Positions 1 to 6,089 of a DNA stretch of 6,922 nucleotides are shown piece by piece; positions within the stretch are counted from its first letter, which is position 1, and the number at the start of each line of letters is the position of its first letter. The notes under the pieces are model-generated. The model was not told where the DNA came from. It ran no database searches and was given only the letters and a program-made list of their open reading frames with translations. The translations under genes and the position numbers were made by a program. The stretch spans positions 1 to 6,922 of the forward strand of contig JBOGDF010000299.1 of the NCBI GenBank assembly GCA_050701635.1, in the 5' to 3' direction. The stretch comes from WHSM01 sp050701635. GTDB taxonomy: Bacteria > Actinomycetota > Actinomycetes > Mycobacteriales > Micromonosporaceae.

Positions 1-1185
1 GGTGGTGGTGAGCCGGGCGTCCAGCCGCAGCCCGAGCTCGGCGAGCCAGGGCGCCCGGTCGGCCAGCCGGAGCAGCCCGACGGCGAGTGGAGCACCCAGC
101 AGCGCCGCCGGCCCGGAGACGATCAGCGCTTCGGCCGCGGCCAGCCCGGCGAGCTGGCGCCGGCGCGCCCCGCGGGCCACCAGCAGCGCGTTCTCGTCCC
201 GCCGCTGGTCGGTGAGCAGCCCCGCGACCAGCAGCAACGCGTACCCGGCGATCACTATCAGGAGCAGCGCGGGGATCAGCAGCGCGGAGCGGGCCACCAC
301 GGTGGAACGGGCCAGCCGGTCGGTGAGCGTGCCGATCCCGGTGGTGACGTCGAGCGTCCCGTCGCGCTCCAGCCGGGCGCTGAGGGCGTCGGCCGCGCTG
401 CGCAGCTCGGGCAGCCGGTCGGCGGTCACCCGGGACAGGTCGGGGGTCAGCACCCAGCCGCTGGAGGCCAGGCCGCTGAAGTGCCGTACGAAGTCCGCCT
501 CGTCGACCACCAGCGGCCCGTACGTGGCGCTGCCCGGCAACGCGCCGGTGGCCACCCCCGGCACCAGCTGCCAGTACGGGTCCTCCGGCTGTACCGGCTG
601 CCACAGCCCGGTGACCCGTACCGCCCGAGGCTTGCCGGTACGCCGGTCGGTCAGGTCGATCTGGTCGCCGGCCTTCAGCTGCAGCTGCCGGGCCGCTGGC
701 TCGGCGAGCGCGGTCTCCACCGGCCCGCCGCCGGAGCCGCCGCCCGAGCCGGAGCCCGAGCCGGGGCGGGGCCAGGCGCCGGAGGTGAGGCGGGCGTGGG
801 AGGGCAGGTCGTCCAGGAAGAGCACCGAGGCGTAGAGCAGCCCGTCGGCGTCGGGCTGCGCGTCGCCGAGCCCGGATGGCAGCTGCCAGGCGGCGGCGTA
901 CCCGGCGCGGGCTGTACGTACCGGGAGCCCGTCGAGGCCGGCGCCGGCCGCCTCGTCGACGGTGGTGTCGAGTACGGCCGCCGCCTCGCCCGCCCCGGAG
1001 CCGGTGACCAGCATCGAACGCTCCCCGGCCGGGGCGGCGGCCACGGCAGCACGGGTGGCGGAGTCGAGCACCTGGCCGGCGTACAGGCCGAGGGTGGTGA
1101 GCAGCACGGTGGCCAGCAAGGTGGCGACGGCGGCCGCGGCGAGCAGGCCGCGGGCGCGGCGCGCGCGGCGGCGTACCAACCCCAT
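1..1185 (-). CDS. FtsX-like ABC transporter permease, N-terminal part (runs off the left edge)
   Basis: Reading leftward from ATG at 1185-1183, the frame stays open for all 395 codons to the window edge, so the stop and the rest of the protein lie outside. A purine-rich ribosome binding site (GGGGGGAG, complement of 1191-1198) sits 5 nt before the ATG. A basic start (LVRRRARRAR) leads into a first membrane helix at about residues 15-35. A long extracytoplasmic region follows (about 36-295), then hydrophobic helices at about 299-325 and 347-375. Between them, residues 327-345 (QRRDENALLVARGARRRQL) match the cytoplasmic segment typical of FtsX/MacB-type permease domains. This is the layout of the large actinobacterial permeases that pair with an ATP-binding subunit and act on lipids, lipoproteins or envelope enzymes; the substrate cannot be told. 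No ATPase gene is in the window. Residues 142-154 form a Gly/Ser-only run inside the outer domain. The family call is firm; the transported molecule is unknown. Confidence 0.85.
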   Translation of the reverse strand, partial: MGLVRRRARRARGLLAAAAVATLLATVLLTTLGLYAGQVLDSATRAAVAAAPAGERSMLVTGSGAGEAAAVLDTTVDEAAGAGLDGLPVRTARAGYAAAWQLPSGLGDAQPDADGLLYASVLFLDDLPSHARLTSGAWPRPGSGSGSGGGSGGGPVETALAEPAARQLQLKAGDQIDLTDRRTGKPRAVRVTGLWQPVQPEDPYWQLVPGVATGALPGSATYGPLVVDEADFVRHFSGLASSGWVLTPDLSRVTADRLPELRSAADALSARLERDGTLDVTTGIGTLTDRLARSTVVARSALLIPALLLIVIAGYALLLVAGLLTDQRRDENALLVARGARRRQLAGLAAAEALIVSGPAALLGAPLAVGLLRLADRAPWLAELGLRLDARLTTT

Positions 1186-1365
1186 CCGTTCTCCCCCCGC
1201 CCGGCAATCCTTTTCCTTTGGCATCCTGTGCGGGGTGCCCGGTTTCGCGCCAGGGTCGGCGGTGGGATTGAGACGGACTTGTGGCCGGCCTCGCCAAGGG
1301 TGTCGCAGTACGGGGTGGGAAGTCCGTAATGTCGCGAGCGGGACGCGTCGGGGGGGAGGTACGCG
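1186..1365. other. Divergent intergenic spacer between permease and small membrane protein genes
   Basis: This 180-bp stretch separates two divergently read genes and should hold both promoters. The ribosome binding sites at either end (complement of 1191-1198 for the left gene, 1351-1359 for the right gene) are clear. For the right gene, TAATGT at 1327-1332 fits the actinobacterial -10 pattern TAnnnT, but I see no good -35 at the proper distance. For the left gene, CAGGAT (complement, about 1222-1227) is a weak -10 candidate. No strong inverted repeat or operator is visible. Confidence 0.35.
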
Positions 1366-1932
1366 ATGGTCGGTCGACAGCGGGCGGCTGTCACCTGGTG
1401 GGGCAACCTGCGGGGATCGGTGGCGGTGCTCGCCACCGTCTGCGCGATCTCGCTCGGGCTGCCCGCCCTGGAGCACGCGCTGCCGGATCACCGCGCCATC
1501 CCGACCGGCATCCGGGTCACCGTCGGCCACGGCGTGACCCTGCTGCCGCCGCCCGACGCGGTGCTGGACAGCGCGGAGACCTCGCCCCGCGACGGCCGGC
1601 TGGTGCTGCAGGTCTCCGGCTCCCGGTACGCCGTCACCGTCTCCCCGTACCTGGGGACGCTGCCGCAGGCGGCCGACCGGCTGCTGTCCCGGATCCGGGA
1701 TCTGCCCGGCTACCAGCTGTCCGGGGCGCCGACCCCAGTGACCACCCTGGACGGCCTGGACGGGCTGGCCGGCCGGTTCAGCTCTGCCCGCCGGGACGGC
1801 TATTACACGGTGTTCGTGTCGGGCGGGCGGGTGGTCGAGGTGGTCGCACACGGCGTCGGCTTTGCCCTCTCCGGCACCCTCCAGTGGGTACGCGAAAGCG
1901 TCGCCACCGTGCGGTTCGAGGCGTACCCGTGA
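1366..1932 (+). CDS. Membrane-anchored extracytoplasmic protein of unknown function, coupled to the PrsW protease gene
   Basis: The 188-residue protein starts at an ATG placed 6 nt after a strong GGGGGGAGG site (1351-1359), which decides the start. A short basic N-terminus (R4, R6, R16) precedes one hydrophobic segment at about residues 17-35, suggesting a signal anchor or an uncleaved signal. It has no lipobox; the single cysteine, C26, lies inside the hydrophobic segment. The remaining 150 or so residues look like a small alpha/beta domain outside the membrane. The last part alternates strands and ends in a helix followed by a strand (about 140-188), vaguely like the LpqN/PsbP-like secreted domains of actinobacteria; this resemblance is only a guess. 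The stop TGA (1930-1932) overlaps the GTG start of the next gene as GTGA, so the two are very probably co-translated. Its link to an intramembrane protease makes it a candidate partner or substrate. I do not recognise the family. Confidence 0.8.
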   Translation: MVGRQRAAVTWWGNLRGSVAVLATVCAISLGLPALEHALPDHRAIPTGIRVTVGHGVTLLPPPDAVLDSAETSPRDGRLVLQVSGSRYAVTVSPYLGTLPQAADRLLSRIRDLPGYQLSGAPTPVTTLDGLDGLAGRFSSARRDGYYTVFVSGGRVVEVVAHGVGFALSGTLQWVRESVATVRFEAYP

Positions 1933-3434
1933 CCGCGGAGGAGGCGACCGAGGCCGCGGTGGCGGCGCCGACCACGGAGGCGGCGGTCAAACCGCTTCCG
2001 GTAGTACGCGGCTGGCTGCTGGACCCGCGGCTGCCGGCTTTCTGGCTGGTGGTGGGCCTGATCGGGGTGGGCGGCTGGCAGATCGGCGGCCTGATCCGGC
2101 TGGCGGTGTCGGCGTACCCGCTGCCGTCGCTGGTGGCGCTCGCCCTGTTCACCCTGTACGCCATCCCGTTCATCGCCGTGGTGCGCTCCCTGGACTATCT
2201 GGAGGAGGAGCCGCCGGTGCTGTTGACGGTGGCGTTCCTGTGGGGCGGCGTGGTGGCCACCTCGCAGGCGATCCCGGCGAACGCCGCGGTACGCGACATC
2301 CTGGCCGGTCTGGTCTCGCCCCGGTTCGCCGACGTCTGGGGGCCGGCGATCTCCGCGCCGCTGGTCGAGGAGATCCTGAAACTGCTCGGGGTGGTCGCGA
2401 TCGTGCTGCTGGCCCGGGTGCACATCAACAGCACCCTGGACGGCTTCGTGTACGGCGCGCTGGTCGGGCTCGGCTTCCAGGTCGTCGAGAACTTCGTGTA
2501 CGCCGTCAACGCCGTCGCCCATGCCGACCACGCCGGCAGTCGGGACTGGATCTCCCCGCTGCTCGGCAGCTTCGTGGCACGCGGGTTCATCGCCGGGCTG
2601 TGGAGCCACACCATGTTCACCGCCCTGGCCGGCGCCGGCGTCGGGTACGCCGTGATGCGTACCGAACGCACCCGCGCCCGCCGGTACGGCGTCGCCGTAC
2701 TGGCGTTCGCCGGCGCGTGGGCGTTCCATTTCGGGTGGGACACCCCGTGGCTGGGAGACGGATTCGGGTTCGGGATCGGCGGTGTGGTGGCGGTCCTGGT
2801 GCTCAAGGGGCTGCCCGGTCTGGTGGTCGTCCTGCTGCTGGTACGCGCCGCGCTCCGACACGAGGCGGCGTACTACACCACGCTGCTTCGGCGGTCCGGG
2901 GATCTCAGGTTGATAACACCTGATGAGGTGCCGATGCTGGTGAAAGGCCGCAATCGGCTCGCCGCGCGGCGCCATGCCCGTAGCCTGCGCGGCCTGCGCG
3001 GCGCCCTCGCGGTGCACCGGCTGCAGCGCGCCCAGGCCCGGTACGCCGTCGAGCTCTCCCGCCACGTCGACGGGGCTCGGGGGTCGGGCGGCGAGGGGGT
3101 TGGCGCACGGCGTACCCACGCGTTGCGGCGGCGCGAGGTGGAAGTCCGCAACGCCCGGCAGCGGATAAATGCGCTGGGTATCGAGCTTGTAACAGCCCCT
3201 GAAGGGGCGCTGCACGGCTGGACCGGGCTGGCTTCGATCCTCTGTGGACTGTTCGGTGTGTTCTTCCCGCCGGCGCTGGCGATCTCGGCCGCGCTGGCCG
3301 CCGGAGGGCTGCTGGTGGCCCGTCACCGGCGCGAGCTGGCCGACAGCTGGCTGGTCGACGGGCTCATGATCAGCGGCATCGGCACCGGCCTGTGGCTGCT
3401 CAGTTTGTTCATCTTCGGGACCGGTGGTCGCTAA
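1929..3434 (+). CDS. PrsW-family intramembrane metalloprotease-like (glutamic type) protein with C-terminal extension
   Basis: The 501-residue membrane protein starts at GTG 1929, overlapping the previous stop by 4 nt; the same frame is open further upstream, but that part runs inside the preceding gene. The N-terminal 300 residues hold about eight hydrophobic segments and the PrsW signature: E147-E148-x-x-K151 (LVEEILK), F183-x-x-x-E187-N188 (GFQVVEN), H227 (WSHTMFTAL) and H267 (FHFGWD, with D271 where many members have Asn). PrsW proteases cleave membrane-bound regulators such as anti-sigma factors; the substrate here is not identified. Residues 311-430 form an Arg-rich, probably cytoplasmic helical segment. 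They are followed by two or three helices (about 433-464 and 475-496) that recall DUF4190-type membrane hairpins. Codons 327-332 and 413-425 are strikingly rare for this genome. The family is clear from the motifs; the role of the extension is unknown. The gene ends in TAA, 190 nt before the next start. Confidence 0.9.
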   Translation: MTAEEATEAAVAAPTTEAAVKPLPVVRGWLLDPRLPAFWLVVGLIGVGGWQIGGLIRLAVSAYPLPSLVALALFTLYAIPFIAVVRSLDYLEEEPPVLLTVAFLWGGVVATSQAIPANAAVRDILAGLVSPRFADVWGPAISAPLVEEILKLLGVVAIVLLARVHINSTLDGFVYGALVGLGFQVVENFVYAVNAVAHADHAGSRDWISPLLGSFVARGFIAGLWSHTMFTALAGAGVGYAVMRTERTRARRYGVAVLAFAGAWAFHFGWDTPWLGDGFGFGIGGVVAVLVLKGLPGLVVVLLLVRAALRHEAAYYTTLLRRSGDLRLITPDEVPMLVKGRNRLAARRHARSLRGLRGALAVHRLQRAQARYAVELSRHVDGARGSGGEGVGARRTHALRRREVEVRNARQRINALGIELVTAPEGALHGWTGLASILCGLFGVFFPPALAISAALAAGGLLVARHRRELADSWLVDGLMISGIGTGLWLLSLFIFGTGGR

Positions 3435-3444
3435 CTCCACGGGC

Positions 3445-3472
3445 TTGACGAATCGCCTCAGATGGATATCTA
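3445..3472 (+). promoter_or_regulatory. Promoter-like sequence upstream of the thioester surface protein gene
   Basis: TTGACG (3445-3450) is a near-perfect -35 hexamer. It is followed after 16 nt by TATCTA (3467-3472), inside an AT-rich patch that stands out in this GC-rich region. The -10 is imperfect because it lacks the final T. Transcription would begin near 3479, giving a leader of about 145 nt before the TTG start at 3624. The element begins 10 nt after the stop codon of the protease gene, so the surface protein probably has its own promoter. Confidence 0.45.
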
Positions 3473-3482
3473 TGTACGGATG

Positions 3483-3506
3483 CCTGCGGCCGGTTTCGGT
3501 TGCAGG
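3483..3506 (+). terminator. 10-bp hairpin after the protease gene; terminator or leader hairpin
   Basis: Positions 3483-3492 pair with 3497-3506 around a GTTT loop. Eight pairs are Watson-Crick and two are G-U wobbles, so the structure is favoured in the plus-strand RNA. It lies 48 nt past the protease stop codon and could end that transcript, though no run of U follows. It also lies only a few bases after the start predicted from the promoter at 3445-3472, so it could instead be a 5'-end hairpin of the surface-protein mRNA. The sequence alone does not decide between these. Confidence 0.45.
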
Positions 3507-3573
3507 TCTCGTGTCGAGGCGGGCCCGATGTGCGCCGCGACGCGATAGCACCCCGGGGCGGACTCGGGTCGCT

Positions 3574-3587
3574 GGCGCGTACGCGCC
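3574..3587. repeat. Perfect 14-bp palindrome in the leader of the surface protein gene
   Basis: GGCGCGTACGCGCC is fully self-complementary and lies 36 nt before the TTG start. In DNA it could be an operator; in RNA it could fold as GGCGC/GCGCC with a GUAC loop. GTAC-centred palindromes arise easily here because GTAC is over-represented in the whole window, so the site may be fortuitous. Confidence 0.35.
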
Positions 3588-3607
3588 GGTGTCGGGGCCG
3601 CTGTTAC

Positions 3608-3623
3608 GTCCTAGGAGGACCCC
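3608..3623 (+). promoter_or_regulatory. Strong ribosome binding site that fixes a TTG start, possibly masked by a small hairpin
   Basis: AGGAGG (3613-3618) is a perfect Shine-Dalgarno core 5 nt before TTG 3624, which justifies choosing that unusual start codon. The site is flanked by GTCCT (3608-3612) and AGGAC (3616-3620), which can pair around a 3-nt loop. An upstream GGGG (3594-3597) could also pair with CCCC (3620-3623). Either pairing would partly hide the site. The masking is inference; the ribosome site itself is clear. Confidence 0.7.
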
Positions 3624-4958
3624 TTGCTGTCAGTCCTGCGCGGGTCGCACCGCGCCCTATCCCTGGCGGCGGTGACGGCCGCGGCGATGCTGACGCTGGC
3701 GGCGCCGGCGTACGCCGACCCGGTGCACGGCGACTACGTCGGGCACGAGGCCGGCACCGAGTCGAAGGTGAAGCTCAAGAAGGGTGGCGAGAACAGCGAG
3801 CAGTCGACCAGCCTGCTGCGGCTGAAGGTCGCCGGCGGTCAGACGCTGCTGACGTACTGCATCGACATCCACACCCGGGTGCAGAAAACCCGGTACGACG
3901 AGAGCAGCTGGAGCGAGACCCAGCTCGGTGACAAGGCCAAGTACGTCAACTGGATCCTGCACCACTCCGTGCCGTTCGTGGGCGCGGAGCAGCTCGCCAA
4001 GGACGCCGGGCTGAGCGAGACCCCGTCGCGCGCCGACGCGGTGGCCGGCACCCAGGCCGCGATCTGGCACTACAGCGACGGCTACCACCTGCGGATCGGC
4101 GACAACAAGCCCGTCGTCGAGGACATCTACCAGTACCTCACCGGTGACAAGAACACCGGCATGGAGAACGAGCCGGCGCCGGCTCTGTCGCTCTCGCCGG
4201 AGCAGGTGACCGGCGAGCCCGGCAAGCTGCTCGGCCCGATCTCGGTGACCACCTCGGCCAAGACGGTCGACGTGGCGCTGGCCGACGCACCGGAGGGTGC
4301 GAAGCTGCTCGGTCCGGACAAGAAGACCGAGGTGACCACCGCCAAGGACGGCGACAAGCTGTGGGTCTCGATCCCGGCCGGCGCCGAGGACGGCACCGCC
4401 AAGGTGACCGCCGACGCCACCTCGAAGGTGTCCCCGGGACGGGTGTTCATCGCCAAGATGAAGGCGCAGAAGCTGATCCTCGCCGACTCCGAGGACGTGA
4501 AGGTGCACGACGAGGCGGAGCTTTCCTGGGCGAAGGTGCCCACCGCGGCGCCGGGCTCGAAGTCCGAGACCGTCTGCAAGCCGAACGCCGGCGTCAAGCT
4601 GACCATCACCAACGAGGGCGACGCCCCGGCGGAGTTCACCGTCACGTACGGGGACACCACCGAGACCGAGACGGTCGAGGGTGGCGAGGCCAAGTGGAAG
4701 GTGGTCCCGGTCAAGGAGGACACCGCGTACAAGATCACGGTGAAGTCCGGTGAGTACGAGAAGGTGTACGAAGGCACCCTCGACTGCCTGCCGAACGCGC
4801 CGAAGCCGACGCCGTCGGGTGGCGGTGGCGACCTGCCGAACACCGGCAACAGCGGCCTGACCACGATCCTGGGCCTCGGTGGCGCACTGCTGCTCGCCGG
4901 CATGGTCCTGCTGTTCGTGGTACGCCAGCGTCGTCGCCCCAGCGCCGACCAGGCCTGA
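3624..4958 (+). CDS. LPXTG-anchored surface protein with Cys-Gln thioester (TQXA) domain
   Basis: The 444-residue protein starts at TTG, 5 nt after a perfect AGGAGG. Residues 1-31 form a Sec signal peptide, with predicted cleavage after APAYA. The mature N-terminus carries the hallmarks of a thioester domain: C79 in YCIDIH and Q144 in GTQAAIWHYSDG, the pair that forms an internal Cys-Gln thioester in surface adhesins of Gram-positive bacteria. A beta-rich middle part (about 180-310) follows. A second Ig-like domain is bracketed by C318 and C388, which may form a disulphide. A short Pro/Gly spacer leads to LPNTG (404-408), a hydrophobic helix (about 412-433) and a basic tail, the classic sortase signal. 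The protein should therefore be covalently fixed to the cell wall and display a reactive bond. No sortase gene lies in the window. The gene has its own promoter-like site and terminator, so it is probably monocistronic. The binding target is unknown. Confidence 0.93.
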   Translation: MLSVLRGSHRALSLAAVTAAAMLTLAAPAYADPVHGDYVGHEAGTESKVKLKKGGENSEQSTSLLRLKVAGGQTLLTYCIDIHTRVQKTRYDESSWSETQLGDKAKYVNWILHHSVPFVGAEQLAKDAGLSETPSRADAVAGTQAAIWHYSDGYHLRIGDNKPVVEDIYQYLTGDKNTGMENEPAPALSLSPEQVTGEPGKLLGPISVTTSAKTVDVALADAPEGAKLLGPDKKTEVTTAKDGDKLWVSIPAGAEDGTAKVTADATSKVSPGRVFIAKMKAQKLILADSEDVKVHDEAELSWAKVPTAAPGSKSETVCKPNAGVKLTITNEGDAPAEFTVTYGDTTETETVEGGEAKWKVVPVKEDTAYKITVKSGEYEKVYEGTLDCLPNAPKPTPSGGGGDLPNTGNSGLTTILGLGGALLLAGMVLLFVVRQRRRPSADQA

Positions 4959-4977
4959 TCTGACAGCTAGTCCACAA

Positions 4978-5011
4978 AGCGGGCCCGGCGCGACGACGCG
5001 CCGGGCCCGCT
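4978..5011. terminator. Strong terminator hairpin after the surface protein gene
   Basis: Positions 4978-4992 and 4997-5011 form a perfect 15-bp, almost pure GC stem with a 4-nt ACGA loop, 19 nt after the stop codon. The following bases (CTGCTGTTG) are only mildly T-rich, as is usual for actinobacterial terminators. It insulates the surface protein gene from the metabolic pair downstream. Confidence 0.85.
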
Positions 5012-5067
5012 CTGCTGTTGCGGCCGCCCCGGCGCAACCCGCCGTGAGCCGCTGCCCTCTCACTCTG

Positions 5068-5087
5068 GAAACCAAGATCGTGGTTTC
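5068..5087. promoter_or_regulatory. 20-bp GATC-centred imperfect palindrome, candidate operator or dispersed repeat
   Basis: The arms GAAACCA (5068-5074) and TGGTTTC (5081-5087) are perfectly inverted around AGATCG, with 9 of 10 base pairs matching across the full 20 bp. It is less GC-rich than its surroundings and lies about 97 nt before the dehydrogenase start. It could bind a dimeric regulator of the metabolic pair, or be one copy of an intergenic repeat. A second GATC (AACGATCGG) follows at about 5091-5099. Function is not shown by the sequence. Confidence 0.4.
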
Positions 5088-5171
5088 GGGAACGATCGGG
5101 CGGGTTTGAGCGCCGTTCTGTTCCCCGGACAGCGATCTCGGGTGGGGTAAAGCGGCCGCAACGGCGTGTGG

Positions 5172-5183
5172 CAGGCTCGGGCC
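5172..5183 (+). promoter_or_regulatory. -10-like element positioned for leaderless transcription of the dehydrogenase gene
   Basis: CAGGCT (5172-5177) is close to the TAGGCT-type -10 of actinobacterial housekeeping promoters and ends 6 nt before GTG 5184. Transcription would then start on the start codon itself, a common leaderless arrangement in this phylum. No good -35 is visible about 18 nt upstream. GGCAGG (5170-5175) could instead serve as a poor ribosome site for the same GTG. Either reading supports 5184 over the in-frame GTG at 5166. Confidence 0.4.
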
Positions 5184-6089
5184 GTGACGCAGCGCAGTGT
5201 GGGGCGGTTCGTGGTGGTCGGCGCCGGCACCATGGGCGCCGGGATCGCGTACGTGGCCGCCAACGCCGGCTACTGGGTGGAGATCGTCGAGGTCGACACC
5301 GAACGGGCGCAGGCCGCGCTCGGCACCCTCGAGGACGTGTGGCAGAAGGCGGTGGCGCGCGGCAAGCTCGCCGCCGATGACGCCGCCGCCGCCCGCGCCC
5401 GGCTGTCCACTGTGGACTCGCTCGGCGCCGTCGCGGAGCGGCCGGACGTACTGGTGGAGGCGGTCCCGGAGCGGCTCGACCTGAAGCGGAGCGTGCTCGC
5501 CGAAGCGGAGGCGCTGCGGCCGGCGCTGCTCGGCAGCAACACCTCGAGTATCGCGATCGGCGAGCTCGCCGCCGGGCTGGCGGCACCCGACCGGTTCTGC
5601 GGCCTGCACTTCTTCAACCCGGTGTGGGCGATGCCGCTGCTGGAGGTGGTGGTCGGGCCACGCACCTCCGGCGAGACGCGGGAGGCGGCACTCACGGTGG
5701 CGGCCCGGCTGGGCAAGGATCCCGTGGTGGTACGCGACGCGCCCGGCTTCGCCACCTCCCGGCTCGGGGTCACCCTCGGGCTGGAGGCGATCCGGATGGT
5801 GGCCGACGGGGTGGCCAGCGCGGCCGACATCGACAAGGCGATGGTGCTCGGCTACCGGCACCCGGTCGGCCCGCTGGAGCTCACCGACATCGTCGGGCTG
5901 GACGTACGGCGCGACATCGCCCGTACCCTCGCCGCGGCGTACGGGGAGCGGTTCGCGCCGCCGCCGCTGCTGGAGCGGATGGTGGCCGAGGGCAAGCTGG
6001 GCAAGAAGTCCGGCGAGGGCTTCTACCGCTGGGTCGACGGCAAGAAGCAGGAGCCGGCACCGGAGTTGCCCGCCGGAGAGCAGCCGTGA
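5184..6089 (+). CDS. 3-hydroxyacyl-CoA dehydrogenase (3-hydroxybutyryl-CoA dehydrogenase type)
   Basis: This protein of about 301 residues oxidises 3-hydroxyacyl-CoA to 3-ketoacyl-CoA, using NAD by family precedent, in the cytoplasm. The N-terminal Rossmann fold shows VVVGAGTMGAG (G13-x-G15-x-x-G18) and acidic residues E36/D38 at the end of the second strand. The substrate site shows SNTSS (118-122), catalytic H142 in HFFNPV and its partner E154 in PLLEVV. The C-terminal dimerisation domain starts near PGFATSRLG, where the usual Asn of GF-x-x-NRL is Ser (S192). It continues with GYRHPVGPLELTDIVGLD and ends with GKKSGEGFYRW. This Ser form recalls a recognised branch of stand-alone dehydrogenases of the PaaH/FadB2 kind. 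GTG 5184 is preferred as the start; GTG 5166 would add six residues. The stop overlaps the next start as GTGA, so the two enzymes are coupled. Chain-length preference and pathway (fatty acids, phenylacetate, butyrate) cannot be told. Confidence 0.92.
   Translation: MTQRSVGRFVVVGAGTMGAGIAYVAANAGYWVEIVEVDTERAQAALGTLEDVWQKAVARGKLAADDAAAARARLSTVDSLGAVAERPDVLVEAVPERLDLKRSVLAEAEALRPALLGSNTSSIAIGELAAGLAAPDRFCGLHFFNPVWAMPLLEVVVGPRTSGETREAALTVAARLGKDPVVVRDAPGFATSRLGVTLGLEAIRMVADGVASAADIDKAMVLGYRHPVGPLELTDIVGLDVRRDIARTLAAAYGERFAPPPLLERMVAEGKLGKKSGEGFYRWVDGKKQEPAPELPAGEQP

Noticed and set aside
2..1537. Plus-strand frames over the left end
   Set aside because: Their Ser/Arg/Ala-rich products have no motifs, whereas the minus strand gives an uninterrupted FtsX-type permease with a good ribosome site.
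1281..1928. Upstream extension of the PrsW frame to the ATG at 1281
   Set aside because: The extension is out of frame inside the preceding gene, is low-complexity Arg/Gly/Ala, and adds no PrsW feature. The GTGA overlap at 1929 is the natural start.
2905..2923. TCAGGT / ACCTGA inverted repeat inside the PrsW gene
   Set aside because: It has only 6-bp arms with a 7-nt spacer in mid-gene. It coincides with the rare-codon cluster already reported, and I see no independent reason to call it an operator.
3195..3208. GCCCC/GGGGC hairpin inside the PrsW gene
   Set aside because: It is a short stem within coding sequence with no T-run, and GC-rich DNA yields such stems by chance.
1803..3551. Minus-strand open frame of 582 codons antisense to the PrsW gene
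   Set aside because: It is rich in Gln, Arg and Pro without recognisable domains and is fully explained as the complement of the protease codons.
3435..3623. tRNA, cyclic-di-AMP riboswitch or small RNA in the leader
   Set aside because: I found no cloverleaf, T-loop motif or conserved riboswitch core, only hairpins without a recognised class.
5624..6085. Upstream extension of the hydratase frame
   Set aside because: It runs through the dehydrogenase gene in another frame with low-complexity composition. GTG 6086 has a ribosome site and gives the normal family length.
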